Source: Treponema sp. (lineage in GTDB: Bacteria > Spirochaetota > Spirochaetia > Treponematales > Treponemataceae). Taken from it: 64,000 bases of DNA. Position 1 is the first letter of the stretch. Every line of letters begins with the position of its first letter. Positions 44,043 to 52,306 of this stretch are shown here, piece by piece. The stretch covers positions 1-64,000 of the forward strand of contig JAKSLY010000011.1 of assembly GCA_024400955.1 (NCBI GenBank). The letters run 5' to 3'. A program made the position numbers and the translations under genes. The notes below the pieces were generated by a model. The model did not search any database and was not told the DNA's origin. It worked only from the letters and a program-made list of their open reading frames with translations.

Positions 44043-44075
44043 ATTGTACCCCCCCCCAACCTGTACTTTTGTCAA
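44043..44075 (-). promoter_or_regulatory. lipoprotein promoter with a 9-G tract between -35 and -10
   Basis: On the minus strand TTGACA (44070-44075) is followed by a 21-nt spacer ending in nine consecutive G (44057-44049), then TACAAT (44043-44048). The present spacer is longer than the 17-nt optimum. Loss of three to five G by slipped-strand errors would bring it to 16-18 nt, so expression is probably phase-variable. The leader of about 60 nt contains the SD. Confidence 0.75.
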
Positions 44076-44133
44076 GTGCTTTTTTACAGATTTTTGAGAA
44101 AATATTTTTTCATGAAAAAGGAAGTGCAGAGCG

Positions 44134-45579
44134 TTAACTCAGAGTCACTGACTCTTTATTTGTGCGATACCCTTTTGCCCTTCCAATTTTTACTACCTCA
44201 AGATAATTCTGTTTTTCAAGATTTCCCAAAATGACATCTCTAAGATATGAAGAATTTGAAAGCTTAAGATAATCTGCAATTTCACTGATTTTTCTGGCAT
44301 ATTCATAACAATAAGCAAGAACTTTTTCATCATAAGAAGTACCATTATTGACCGGAGCATATTCAATGTGCAAAACCGAATCATCATGTTGAAGACCTTC
44401 TTCATAAGTTAAATCTGGAAGGACAAGCGTAAAATGGTCTGAAGTTGAATATATATATGGCTTATGATTATTATCTGCTTTTTCATATTCCTGAGTGATT
44501 TTATCAAACCCTGTCCCTGCAGCTTCCATTACATTGCATTTCACAAGAATATCACAGATAAGTTCGTTGCGGCGTTTTGAAATTACATTTGACAGATCAT
44601 AAGTTTTTCCAAATTTGTCACCCTGATAAAAACTGCCAGGAGAAGAAATTTCAAGCCTGTCCTTAAACATGTCCAGTTGGATTTGTGTTCCATCTAAAAA
44701 ATAATCACGATGTGCTACGGCATTTATTATTCCTTCAAACAAGGCTCTTTCAGGATATGAATCAATGTTAATTCTTCCCTCGGGGAGTTTTACAAAAGAA
44801 TGATTCATGCGTTGTTTTACAAACTCAATCATGTAGTTAATCGAATCAACAAGGTTTAAAGTGTTTCTGTTTACCGTGACAACCCGCTCGCTTCCTTTGT
44901 TAAAGCCCGAAAAAACAGAACATAAAACTTCCGTCTTTGTATCATTATAATCATCTTTAAAGAGAACTGCCCCATTCTTAAGTTTTTTTTCTCTATTAAA
45001 GAAACCTATGGAAGCTAAAGCCTTATCAGAGAGTTCCTTTCCATCATTATGAGAATTATAGAAATTCTGAAGAGTTTTAAAATCATCCCGATTATATTCT
45101 TCATCAGAATCCAGCATATCAAACTGAGTTTTCTGACTTTTTATACTCATCTGAATGATTTCTTCATAAGTAGCCCCATTCGTAAATCCATCTCGTCTCA
45201 TATAAATCGAAGGGATATTATTGAACTTTAGAATTACAGGTTTTACAGGAGATTCGTTTACATCAACTCTGATGATAAAAAGTTCCCGTTCGTTTTTTTC
45301 ATATCTGACAAACGAAATATGCATCGATGGACGTGGATAAATATGTTCATTCACCTGATTGTTAAAAAAATTTCGTTCGCTGTCGGCAGCCTTTCGCTCA
45401 AATCCAATTAACTTACTTGAACCGTCTTCTACACCAATGAAAAAAGATCCGCCTGCCGCATTAGAAAAACCTGCAACAGTTTTCAGCCAGCCTTCTATGT
45501 TGGTTCTATCCAGACGAGCTTTTGTTTCCATATTTACAGTTTCAAGTTCAGAAATTTTAATGAGCTCATCAAGTTTCAT
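44134..45579 (-). CDS. AlbA_2-domain ATP-binding regulator-like protein
   Basis: The 481-residue protein has an N-terminal AlbA_2 (Schlafen-like divergent AAA_4) domain: ETVNMETKARLD, GFSNAAGGSFFIGVEDGSSKLIGF and RRDGFTNGATYEEI. A HATPase_c_4 block follows, RALFEGIINAVAHRDYF, and then a C-terminal winged helix (ARKISEIADYLKLSNSSYLRDVILGNLEKQNYLEVV). Such proteins are often called transcriptional regulators, but their biochemistry is poorly known. The ATG at 45579 has an SD (AAAGGGG); an ATG 30 nt upstream lies inside the repeat array. AT-rich and probably accessory. Confidence 0.78.
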   Translation of the reverse strand: MKLDELIKISELETVNMETKARLDRTNIEGWLKTVAGFSNAAGGSFFIGVEDGSSKLIGFERKAADSERNFFNNQVNEHIYPRPSMHISFVRYEKNERELFIIRVDVNESPVKPVILKFNNIPSIYMRRDGFTNGATYEEIIQMSIKSQKTQFDMLDSDEEYNRDDFKTLQNFYNSHNDGKELSDKALASIGFFNREKKLKNGAVLFKDDYNDTKTEVLCSVFSGFNKGSERVVTVNRNTLNLVDSINYMIEFVKQRMNHSFVKLPEGRINIDSYPERALFEGIINAVAHRDYFLDGTQIQLDMFKDRLEISSPGSFYQGDKFGKTYDLSNVISKRRNELICDILVKCNVMEAAGTGFDKITQEYEKADNNHKPYIYSTSDHFTLVLPDLTYEEGLQHDDSVLHIEYAPVNNGTSYDEKVLAYCYEYARKISEIADYLKLSNSSYLRDVILGNLEKQNYLEVVKIGRAKGYRTNKESVTLS

Positions 45580-45594
45580 ATACACCCCTTTTTC

Positions 45595-45654
45595 ATTGAA
45601 GTACTTCAATTATACTTCAAGCTAACTTCAAATTCAACTTCAAGTTCACTTCAA
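45595..45654 (-). promoter_or_regulatory. helically phased ACTTCAA iteron array
   Basis: Five direct copies of ACTTCAA start at 45603, 45614, 45625, 45637 and 45648, spaced 11, 11, 12 and 11 bp. A sixth, inverted copy makes the perfect 16-bp palindrome ATTGAAGTACTTCAAT (45595-45610). The array sits directly upstream of the AlbA_2 start and probably binds an oligomeric repressor, perhaps the protein itself through its winged helix. Confidence 0.75.
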
Positions 45655-45698
45655 GTCAAATTTATACACGCCGTTTCATGAAAAAGGAAGTGCCAAGC

Positions 45699-46874
45699 CT
45701 ATTTTCTTCTGACGGTCAAAACGCAGAGGACCAGCATGATGGGGAAGCCTATTCCTGCAAGGACGCCGGCCTGGATGTTTTCCCCTGCCCTTTGGGAAAC
45801 ATTGCCGACGATGGCAGGGCCCACAGCCCCTCCCAGGTCACCGGCCAAGGCAAGAAGTGCAAACATGGCCGTTCCCCCCTTGGGGAGAATTCTTGAAGAA
45901 ATGCTGATGGATCCCGGCCACATGATTCCGACGGAAAAACCGCACAAGGCACAGCCCACAAGACCCAGGACAGGAAGGGATGCAAGAGCTGCAAGAAGAT
46001 AGCAGCCAAGGCATAGAATTCCAGAACCCATCATGAACACGGAAAGGTCTACCTTCTCTCCATACTTTCCGTAGAACACGCGGCTTACTCCCATGCACAC
46101 GGCAAAACCGCAGGGGCCTGCAAGATCGCCCACAGTCTTTGAAACATGAAGGGCAGACTCAGCAAAGGCAGAAGCCCACTGGGCCATGGATATTTCCGAT
46201 GCCCCTGCACACACCATGAGTAAAATCAAGAGCCAGAAAAGTCCAGTCCTGAAAAGCCCGCCCATAGTCATGCCCTCGCCGTCTTCCACAAGACGCTCGA
46301 TGGGACAGGTGGCAAAATTATAAATGTTATAGATGGGAACAACTGACCAGATGGCTGCAAGAATTTTCCAGCTGCCAATTCCAAAGGCTGCAAAAAATAG
46401 TGTCGACCCCAAAATGACGCCAACAGATCCCCAGCAGTAAAACGAATGGAGCAGGCTCATTGTTTTTTCCTTGTTTTCAAAGGGACAGGCTTCCACGATG
46501 GGGCTTACAAGAACTTCTGCAAGGCCGCTTCCGATGGCGTAGATGACAACGCTCAGGATGATTCCGGCAAAGGGTGACCACAGAAGTTCCGGCAAAAGGG
46601 CAAGGCCAAGAAGACCCATGGCGGATGTAACTTCCGCAGCAACAACGCACGTCCTGTATCCTATGCGGTCAACAATCCTTGCACAGATCAAATCCACAAC
46701 AAGCTGGGTAAAAAAGAAAACGGTGGAAATGAGGGCAAGGCTTGCAAAGGAAATTCCGTAAGTCTTGTGAAATGTGATAAACAGGAGAGGCGCAAAATTT
46801 GCACAGATGGCCTGGGTTACAAAGCCGAGGTAACATGCCGTCATGGTTTTTCTGTAGTTCTTTTTTTGTTCCAT
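45699..46874 (-). CDS. major facilitator superfamily transporter
   Basis: A 391-residue membrane protein with 12 predicted helices. Cytoplasmic loop 2-3 carries the MFS signature as DLICARIVDRIGYRTCVVAA. The general layout, with an inverted second half (GVSRVFYGKYGEKVDLSVFM), resembles sugar or FucP-like MFS permeases. The substrate is unknown. An AAGGAA lies about 8 nt before the ATG. It is an isolated gene, with the iteron array beyond its 3' end and a hairpin array beyond its 5' end. Confidence 0.85.
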   Translation of the reverse strand: MEQKKNYRKTMTACYLGFVTQAICANFAPLLFITFHKTYGISFASLALISTVFFFTQLVVDLICARIVDRIGYRTCVVAAEVTSAMGLLGLALLPELLWSPFAGIILSVVIYAIGSGLAEVLVSPIVEACPFENKEKTMSLLHSFYCWGSVGVILGSTLFFAAFGIGSWKILAAIWSVVPIYNIYNFATCPIERLVEDGEGMTMGGLFRTGLFWLLILLMVCAGASEISMAQWASAFAESALHVSKTVGDLAGPCGFAVCMGVSRVFYGKYGEKVDLSVFMMGSGILCLGCYLLAALASLPVLGLVGCALCGFSVGIMWPGSISISSRILPKGGTAMFALLALAGDLGGAVGPAIVGNVSQRAGENIQAGVLAGIGFPIMLVLCVLTVRRK

Positions 46875-46942
46875 GGTAAAGGTTCCTTATAAAGTTTTAG
46901 CAGACAGTGTGACTGCCTTTTTTGGCCTAGCGCTGTGAAGGG

Positions 46943-47021
46943 CGCCGTAGGCGTTCAAGGGGCTGCAAGCCCATTGAATGAGCGTAGCGGAACCCGGAAC
47001 ATAGCGGCCCGCGTCCGCGGG
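46943..47021. repeat. GC-rich array of mini-hairpins
   Basis: Stems CGCC-gta-GGCG (46943-46953), GGGCT-gca-AGCCC (46960-46972, extended by TTCAA/TTGAA) and CCCGC-gtcc-GCGGG (47008-47021) follow one another in the gap between the divergent MFS and EamA genes. Part resembles the reverse complement of the 27118-27187 array (GGGCGCCG-AGGCG). Confidence 0.7.
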
Positions 47022-47115
47022 AAGGCTCCGCATACAGCACCCATGAAAATTGATGACCACTGATGACAACCGGAGATTCCCCTAAGCCATGCACTTCATT
47101 ATAATTCATTTCATC

Positions 47116-48060
47116 ATGAAAACACAGACTTCATTTAAAGGCATATTTTTACTTTTGCTCACAGCCCTCGTTTGGGGAACTTCTTTCGTGGCCCAGAGCG
47201 AAGGCATGGAATCGGTGGACGCATTCACCTTCCAGGGAATCAGGACGCTCCTTGGCTCGCTGGTTCTTGTTCCGGTAATTCTTTTTAAAAGCCGCGTGGA
47301 AAGAAAAAAACTTTCAGCCCAGGAAAAAGACGCCCGCAACATCCAGAATAAGAAAACATGGATTTACGGCACCATGCTTGGAGTTGCACTTTGCATAGCC
47401 ATCAACTTCCAGCAGTTTGCATTCTACCATTCGACTGCCGGAAAAATCGCATTCATCACGGCAACATACATGTTCTTTGTTCCCCTCGTCGGACTTTTCT
47501 TTAGGAAACGGATTCCACTTGTCACCTGGCTTTGCATCGGTCTTGGATTCGTGGGCCTGTACTTCCTGAGCTTTGCAAGGGGAACCGGATTTGATTCCCT
47601 CAACAGGGGCGACGTTCAGGCTTTCATCTGCGCCATCTTCTTTACCATCCAGATCCTGATGATAGAAAAGTTTGGCCCGGAATGCGACGGAGTTAAGCTG
47701 AGCTGCGTTCAGTTCTTTGTTTCCGGTGCAATTTCTACAATATTAATGTTCATTTTTGAGACGCCCCAGTTGGAGACCATCAAGGCTGCAGCCCTGCCAA
47801 TCCTCTACTCAGGAATCATGAGCTGCGGAGTTGCATACACGCTGCAGATCATCGGGCAGAAATACTGTGAGGCAACCATCGCTTCACTCCTCATGTGCAT
47901 GGAAAGCGTTTTTGCTGCAATCTCTGCCGCCATCATCATAAACGAAAAACTTACGCCACGGGAAATTCTTGGATGCGCCATAATGTTTACGGCAATCTTG
48001 ATCACGCAGGGTGCCGACATCATCAAGGCTAGACGAAGCCCGGAGAATTCCACCAGTTAG
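47116..48060 (+). CDS. EamA/DMT-superfamily transporter
   Basis: The 314-residue protein has ten predicted helices in two EamA repeats (ALVWGTSFVAQSEG...FTFQGIRTLLGSLVLVPVIL and VQFFVSGAISTILM...EATIASLLMCMESVFAAISAAIIINEKL). The drug/metabolite transporter family exports amino acids or other metabolites; the substrate is unknown. The ATG at 47116 is chosen over an ATG 27 nt upstream because residues before it are not membrane-like. A TATAAT ends 10 nt before it, so the leader is only a few bases. No SD is seen. Confidence 0.88.
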   Translation: MKTQTSFKGIFLLLLTALVWGTSFVAQSEGMESVDAFTFQGIRTLLGSLVLVPVILFKSRVERKKLSAQEKDARNIQNKKTWIYGTMLGVALCIAINFQQFAFYHSTAGKIAFITATYMFFVPLVGLFFRKRIPLVTWLCIGLGFVGLYFLSFARGTGFDSLNRGDVQAFICAIFFTIQILMIEKFGPECDGVKLSCVQFFVSGAISTILMFIFETPQLETIKAAALPILYSGIMSCGVAYTLQIIGQKYCEATIASLLMCMESVFAAISAAIIINEKLTPREILGCAIMFTAILITQGADIIKARRSPENSTS

Positions 48061-48138
48061 TCAGTCAGCAGTCGGGATCCAGATTGAAGCTGAATGCTCC
48101 AGTTGCCGCAGATTGGTCCAGTTGCCGCCCTCGACTAA

Positions 48139-48879
48139 GGGCATTTTAACCAGATTGCTTCCCTCGCAACAAAAATCATTAAGGACGACAAGCCGCAGGA
48201 AGACGAACACTACAAGTTCCCTGCAATCCTGCCTTTCTCCCATGTCAGTACTGACCTGTATTCATTCCAGATTCAGAAGGAGATCGTAAAAATGTCCATT
48301 AAGGTCATGGAAATGTTCGACTCCATTACAAACACCATCACCAATCGCAAGAACATGGAAGAAGAAAATGAATCCATAAACAGGGCGGAAAGCTACATCG
48401 ACGAAATGAACGATGCCATCACCAATTTCCTGCAGAAGTGCTCTAGGCTTCCGACTGCAAATTCCTTTGACAGGCATCATTTTACAAGGCTTATTCAGGT
48501 GACGGACAACCTGGAAAACCTGAGCGACGAATGCACATCCATCATGCACACCATAGTAAAATTCTTTTCGGCCTACGAAGACACGGACCAGGAAGACAGG
48601 CCGGTTCGTGCAAAGGAAGTTTCCGACTATCTTGAAACAGTGCGTTTCTTTTACGAACAGGTCTGCATCTATCTTACGACAGGAATCTCGGATGATGAAA
48701 GGATGCGTGCAGAATCCCTTGAACAGAAGATCGACGAAAAGAAAAAGGAACTGCGCAGGTTCTCCCGCAAGCGCATAGAAAACGGCGGAAACGTAAAGAC
48801 TGAACTTAACTACATCGACCTTGTCCGCAAGATAGAAAAAGCCGGTGACTGCGTTTTTGCAATCGTGCAGGCAAGCTAA
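48139..48879 (+). pseudogene. 3' remnant of a Na/Pi-cotransporter gene (PhoU-like domain)
   Basis: The open frame starting after TAA at 48136 encodes HFNQIASLATKIIKDDK, then DLYSFQIQKEIVKMSIKVMEMF and a four-helix PhoU-like domain to the stop. This corresponds to the C-terminal part of NptA/YjbB-type sodium/phosphate cotransporters. All membrane helices are missing. An internal ATG at 48292 with GGAG ahead of it would make a 195-residue PhoU-like protein, so a surviving standalone product is possible. It ends 19 nt before the bacteriocin-like gene. Confidence 0.7.
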
Positions 48880-48898
48880 AAAAATTGAAGAGACAAAG

Positions 48899-49372
48899 AT
48901 GAAGCTTGAGGCAATCTTTGATACAGATAACAAGGCAGTAGAAACATTGAAGGCAAAGGTACAGGAACTGTGCAAGAATGAGGATTTCCTGAAGGAACTT
49001 TTTGAATGTGAAGAACCTGAAGACGCAAGGGATTTCTTCAAGAAGAACGGAATCGAGTTAACCCTTGAGGAAGTCAAGGTTCTGGCAGTCTTGCTGAATC
49101 TCCGTGCACAGGATAAGATTACTGATGAAGACCTTGCAAAGCTTGAGAAGGGAGAAATCCCTGAAGTCATGATGGCAGATGTCAACGGTGGAGTTTCAGA
49201 AGTGGCACAGTCATTCATCGACTGGGGAGTTGCAATTGCAGGCGGAGCGGCAATGGGTGCAGCTTCAGGAGCAATCTTCGGGGGAGTTGGAGCAGGTCCT
49301 GGAGCCATCTGCGGAGCCATCGGAGGTTTCTTCAAGGGAATGCTTACTTCAATCATAAACTTGAAGTGGTAA
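48899..49372 (+). CDS. Nif11-like leader bacteriocin-type peptide precursor
   Basis: A 157-residue protein with an acidic, helical Nif11-like leader (FLKELFECEEPEDARDFFKK, then NGIELTLEEVKVL) ending in a double-glycine site, ADVNGG at about 93-98. The predicted mature peptide of 59 residues is hydrophobic and Gly/Ala-rich with repeated GxxxG spacing (GGAAMGAASGAIFGGVGAG), one Cys and an aromatic C-terminus. This looks like a class II-type bacteriocin or other secreted peptide. No C39 peptidase transporter, modifying enzyme or immunity gene is adjacent. The ATG at 48899 is chosen because the leader begins there. Confidence 0.72.
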   Translation: MKLEAIFDTDNKAVETLKAKVQELCKNEDFLKELFECEEPEDARDFFKKNGIELTLEEVKVLAVLLNLRAQDKITDEDLAKLEKGEIPEVMMADVNGGVSEVAQSFIDWGVAIAGGAAMGAASGAIFGGVGAGPGAICGAIGGFFKGMLTSIINLKW

Positions 49373-49383
49373 AATCCCATCCA

Positions 49384-49426
49384 GGGGGCCATGGGTTCTA
49401 CTGATGATATGTCATCCATGGCTCCC
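49384..49426 (+). terminator. large hairpin after the peptide gene
   Basis: GGGGGCCATGG (49384-49394) pairs with CCATGGCTCCC (49416-49426) with one G-T pair. The T-run is not immediate (GGGGTTTTT begins 11 nt later), so termination is likely but not certain. It separates the peptide gene from the ZIP gene. Confidence 0.6.
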
Positions 49427-49456
49427 AACTAACGCGGGGTTTTTAGGAGATTTTTT

Positions 49457-50251
49457 ATGATCAGCATTATTGCAAAGGGACTGTTAATTCCATTTCTAGG
49501 AACTGCTCTGGGTTCTGCCTGTGTTTTCTTCATGAAAAAGGAAATGAGTCCAAAACTCCAGAAGGCTCTTTCCGGATTTGCCGCAGGAGTCATGATTGCA
49601 GCAGGCGTCTGGAGTTTGCTTATTCCTTCCATCGAGCAGGCCAGTGAACAAGGAATGGGAAAGCTCGGCTTTATTCCAGCTGTTATTGGATTCTGTCTTG
49701 GCATGCTTTTTCTTCTTTTGCTTGATGTTGTTACTCCCCACATGCATATGAACGAAACAGTGGAAGGCCCTAAAAGCAGTCTGTCTAAAACCGCAATGAT
49801 GGTTCTTGCCGTTACCCTGCACAATATTCCGGAAGGAATGGCTGTAGGAATTTTGTACGCAGGATGGTATACGGGAACAGTTCATGTTTCTTCATCTGCA
49901 GCCCTTGCCCTGGCAATTGGTATTGCAATCCAGAATTTCCCAGAAGGGGCAATTATTTCCATGCCGCTCCACAGCAAGGGCCTTACAAAAGGCAAAGCCT
50001 GCTGGTACGGTGTTCTTACGGGAGTCGTAGAACCAATTGCAGGTCTGATTACAATTCTTCTTGCCCAATTTGTTATTCCGGTTTTACCATACCTGCTCAG
50101 TTTTGCAGCCGGTGCTATGCTTTACGTTGTAATAGAAGAACTTGTACCAGAGATGGCTGCGGAAGAAAATAACAGCCATTCCAATTTAGGCACAATTCTA
50201 TTTATGATCGGCTTCTCATTAATGATGGTGCTGGACGTTGCTTTAGGCTAA
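49457..50251 (+). CDS. ZIP-family metal (zinc) transporter
   Basis: The 264-residue integral membrane protein has eight predicted helices and the two ZIP metal-site motifs LHNIPEGMAVG (helix IV) and IQNFPEGAIIS (helix V), plus DVVTPHMHM in a loop. It imports zinc or related divalent cations. SD AGGAGA is present. Length and motifs are those of gufA-type ZIPs. It is convergent with the GH13 gene, 7 nt apart. Confidence 0.93.
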   Translation: MISIIAKGLLIPFLGTALGSACVFFMKKEMSPKLQKALSGFAAGVMIAAGVWSLLIPSIEQASEQGMGKLGFIPAVIGFCLGMLFLLLLDVVTPHMHMNETVEGPKSSLSKTAMMVLAVTLHNIPEGMAVGILYAGWYTGTVHVSSSAALALAIGIAIQNFPEGAIISMPLHSKGLTKGKACWYGVLTGVVEPIAGLITILLAQFVIPVLPYLLSFAAGAMLYVVIEELVPEMAAEENNSHSNLGTILFMIGFSLMMVLDVALG

Positions 50252-50258
50252 GACAATC

Positions 50259-51641
50259 TCAGGAGGCCCCACCCCTCTTCAAGAACCTTACGTCACATGC
50301 ATCGATTTTAAAATTCAACATGTCTTCTGCTGAATAGATTTTACCGGAAAGCATGTCTTCATATTCTGCAGCATCTTTATTTAATTGAACCTTTGCAGGC
50401 CCCAAGTCGCTGTTACAGATTACAAGAATTTTTTCACCATGATAATTCCTGCTGAATGCAAACTGCATGTTTGAAACATATTCTTCCTTGTAGCTGCCGA
50501 ATTTCAGGGCATCGGAATTTTTTCTTAATTCTGCAAAAGTCCTGATGGCCTGGGGCAAAAAAGAAAAATCACAATCAGGCCTTGCAAATTCTGGAATTGC
50601 TGAAAATGGCGGCAAGCTGGGCCTAAGTTCAAAATCATCCCACTGGCCTCTTTTTCCCTTAAGAGCATATTCACTTCCGTAATAAATCGACGGAATTCCT
50701 GGAATCGCAAAAAGCAATGCATAAATCATGTAAAGGTGCCTCTTAGGATTTTTAATGACGGAAGCAACTCTGTTTACATCATGATTGTCTAGAAAATTAT
50801 AGAGGGGGGCATGTTTGTACAAACCATTTTCACCAAACTCCCTGTTCAGGTTGAATGAAAGCTCATAAAAATTGGAATTATCAACGGAAGAATACAGCGC
50901 GGAATAAATCTGATAGTTTGTCACGGAATCAATTTTACGTGAATTGCACCAGCCATTATAATCGCCATGAACAACTTCACCCATGAGCCAAAAATCCTTT
51001 TTTATTAAGCGGCAAAAAGTTCCAAGGCTTTCAAGAAATTTTCCGTCAAGAACATCTGCTGCATCAAGCCTAAGCCCGTCGATCCCAAATTCTTCAATCC
51101 AGAATTTTATTGCACCAAAAATATGGTTCTGAACATCTTCATTCAAAAGATTCAGCTTTACAAGATCCTTGCATCCAGCCCACCCATCGTAGTCAAAGCA
51201 GTCGCCGTAATTGCTCTGGCGTTCAAAGTTCAAGTTCAAGTACCAGTCCTTGTACTGAGAATTTCTTCCGTTTTTCTGAATGTCCCTGAATGCAAAAAAA
51301 TCACGGCCCGTATGATTGAACACTCCGTCCAAAACAATTGCAAATCCCTTTTCATGGGCATGATTGCAAAAATCCCTGAACTTTTGATTGTTTCCCAGGC
51401 GGCGGTCAATATGATAATAATCCAATGTATCGTAACCGTGGCGGCTTGATTCAAAAATCGGGCCAAGATAAATCGCATTGCACCCAAGATTTTTTATGCG
51501 GTCAAGGTCACTCGCAAAAACTTCAAAGAAATTTCCAGCTTCCTGATGGAAGTTATTTTCCCTGGGACAATTTCCAAGCCCCAAAGGATAGACATGATAA
51601 AAAACTTTGTCCGCAAAAATATTCTTTTCAAAAAAATCCAT
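50259..51641 (-). CDS. GH13 alpha-amylase family glycosidase
   Basis: A 460-residue intracellular (no signal peptide) alpha-glucan-active enzyme. The four GH13 regions are present: I DGVFNHTG, II GLRLDAADV (nucleophile Asp), III GEVVHGD (acid/base Glu) and IV LDNHDVNRV (third Asp). A short C-terminal beta domain follows. It is shorter than most neopullulanases and lacks extra N-terminal domains. SD GAGGG is ahead of the ATG. The gene starts 12 nt after the tetR-like stop, so the regulator and enzyme may share a transcript. Confidence 0.9.
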   Translation of the reverse strand: MDFFEKNIFADKVFYHVYPLGLGNCPRENNFHQEAGNFFEVFASDLDRIKNLGCNAIYLGPIFESSRHGYDTLDYYHIDRRLGNNQKFRDFCNHAHEKGFAIVLDGVFNHTGRDFFAFRDIQKNGRNSQYKDWYLNLNFERQSNYGDCFDYDGWAGCKDLVKLNLLNEDVQNHIFGAIKFWIEEFGIDGLRLDAADVLDGKFLESLGTFCRLIKKDFWLMGEVVHGDYNGWCNSRKIDSVTNYQIYSALYSSVDNSNFYELSFNLNREFGENGLYKHAPLYNFLDNHDVNRVASVIKNPKRHLYMIYALLFAIPGIPSIYYGSEYALKGKRGQWDDFELRPSLPPFSAIPEFARPDCDFSFLPQAIRTFAELRKNSDALKFGSYKEEYVSNMQFAFSRNYHGEKILVICNSDLGPAKVQLNKDAAEYEDMLSGKIYSAEDMLNFKIDACDVRFLKRGGAS

Positions 51642-51653
51642 TTTTTTCCCTCG

Positions 51654-52220
51654 TTAATTTGCCATTCCGTAAACTTGGCTGTGAATTATCTGATAAACAA
51701 TTTCTTCTGAATATTTCAAGTGTCCCTTTGCAACAAGAATTGCAGTGGAGACTACATTGTTATGGAAAAGTTTTGAATACAGGATTTCCTTGCCGCGCAT
51801 GTTTCCAAATTCCCTGCAGGAAGCAAAAAAGAAATCCTCAAAGCATTTTTGAATTTCTGAAATTGTACCGGAATAAATGTTTTTCTGCTCGCTGTTTTCC
51901 GGGCTGTTCAAAAGGGTACAATGCAAGTCAAAGAACGCCGTATTTTCAACGGCAAAATTGATTTCCGTCTTTAAGACATCAGTAAGACTTTTTATAAAAT
52001 CGTGATTATAAGTGAGTGCAGCTTGAATCCTTGAAAGAAGCTCGGCGCCCTTTGTATTTGCAATATGTTCAAGAACTCCTGCCTTGCTTTTAAAGTAATA
52101 GTAAAGCGTAGGTTTTGTTATTCCAGAAATCTCGCATAGCTCCTGAACACCGACTGCGTCATAACCTTTCCCGGCAAAAAGCTTTATTGCATTTTCTGTG
52201 ATTAGATTCTTATTATCCAT
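51654..52220 (-). CDS. TetR-family transcriptional regulator
   Basis: The 188-residue protein has the TetR N-terminal helix-turn-helix (NLITENAIKLFAGKGYDAVGVQELCEISGITKPTLYYYFKSKAGVLEHI) and a helical ligand-binding part. Two dyads with TATAC...GGTATA immediately upstream are likely its own operator. It is followed by the GH13 gene on the same strand. The effector is unknown. Confidence 0.9.
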   Translation of the reverse strand: MDNKNLITENAIKLFAGKGYDAVGVQELCEISGITKPTLYYYFKSKAGVLEHIANTKGAELLSRIQAALTYNHDFIKSLTDVLKTEINFAVENTAFFDLHCTLLNSPENSEQKNIYSGTISEIQKCFEDFFFASCREFGNMRGKEILYSKLFHNNVVSTAILVAKGHLKYSEEIVYQIIHSQVYGMAN

Positions 52221-52225
52221 TTCTC

Positions 52226-52261
52226 TATACCATCCGGTATATTACTATACTGAACGGTATA
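52226..52261 (-). promoter_or_regulatory. double operator upstream of the TetR gene
   Basis: TATACCATCCGGTATA (52226-52241) and TATACTGAACGGTATA (52246-52261) are two 16-bp dyads 20 bp apart, beginning 5 bp upstream of the TetR start codon. The arrangement suits cooperative autorepression. Confidence 0.75.
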
Positions 52262-52306
52262 GAGAAAGTCAAGCGAATTTATTCCGATATATCTTACAAT
52301 GTACGC

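Noticed and set aside
44134..45579. Iteron array and AlbA_2 gene as a plasmid replication module
   Set aside because: The protein has AlbA_2 and HATPase-like parts, not a Rep initiator fold, and no partition or origin features are nearby; transcriptional control is the simpler reading.
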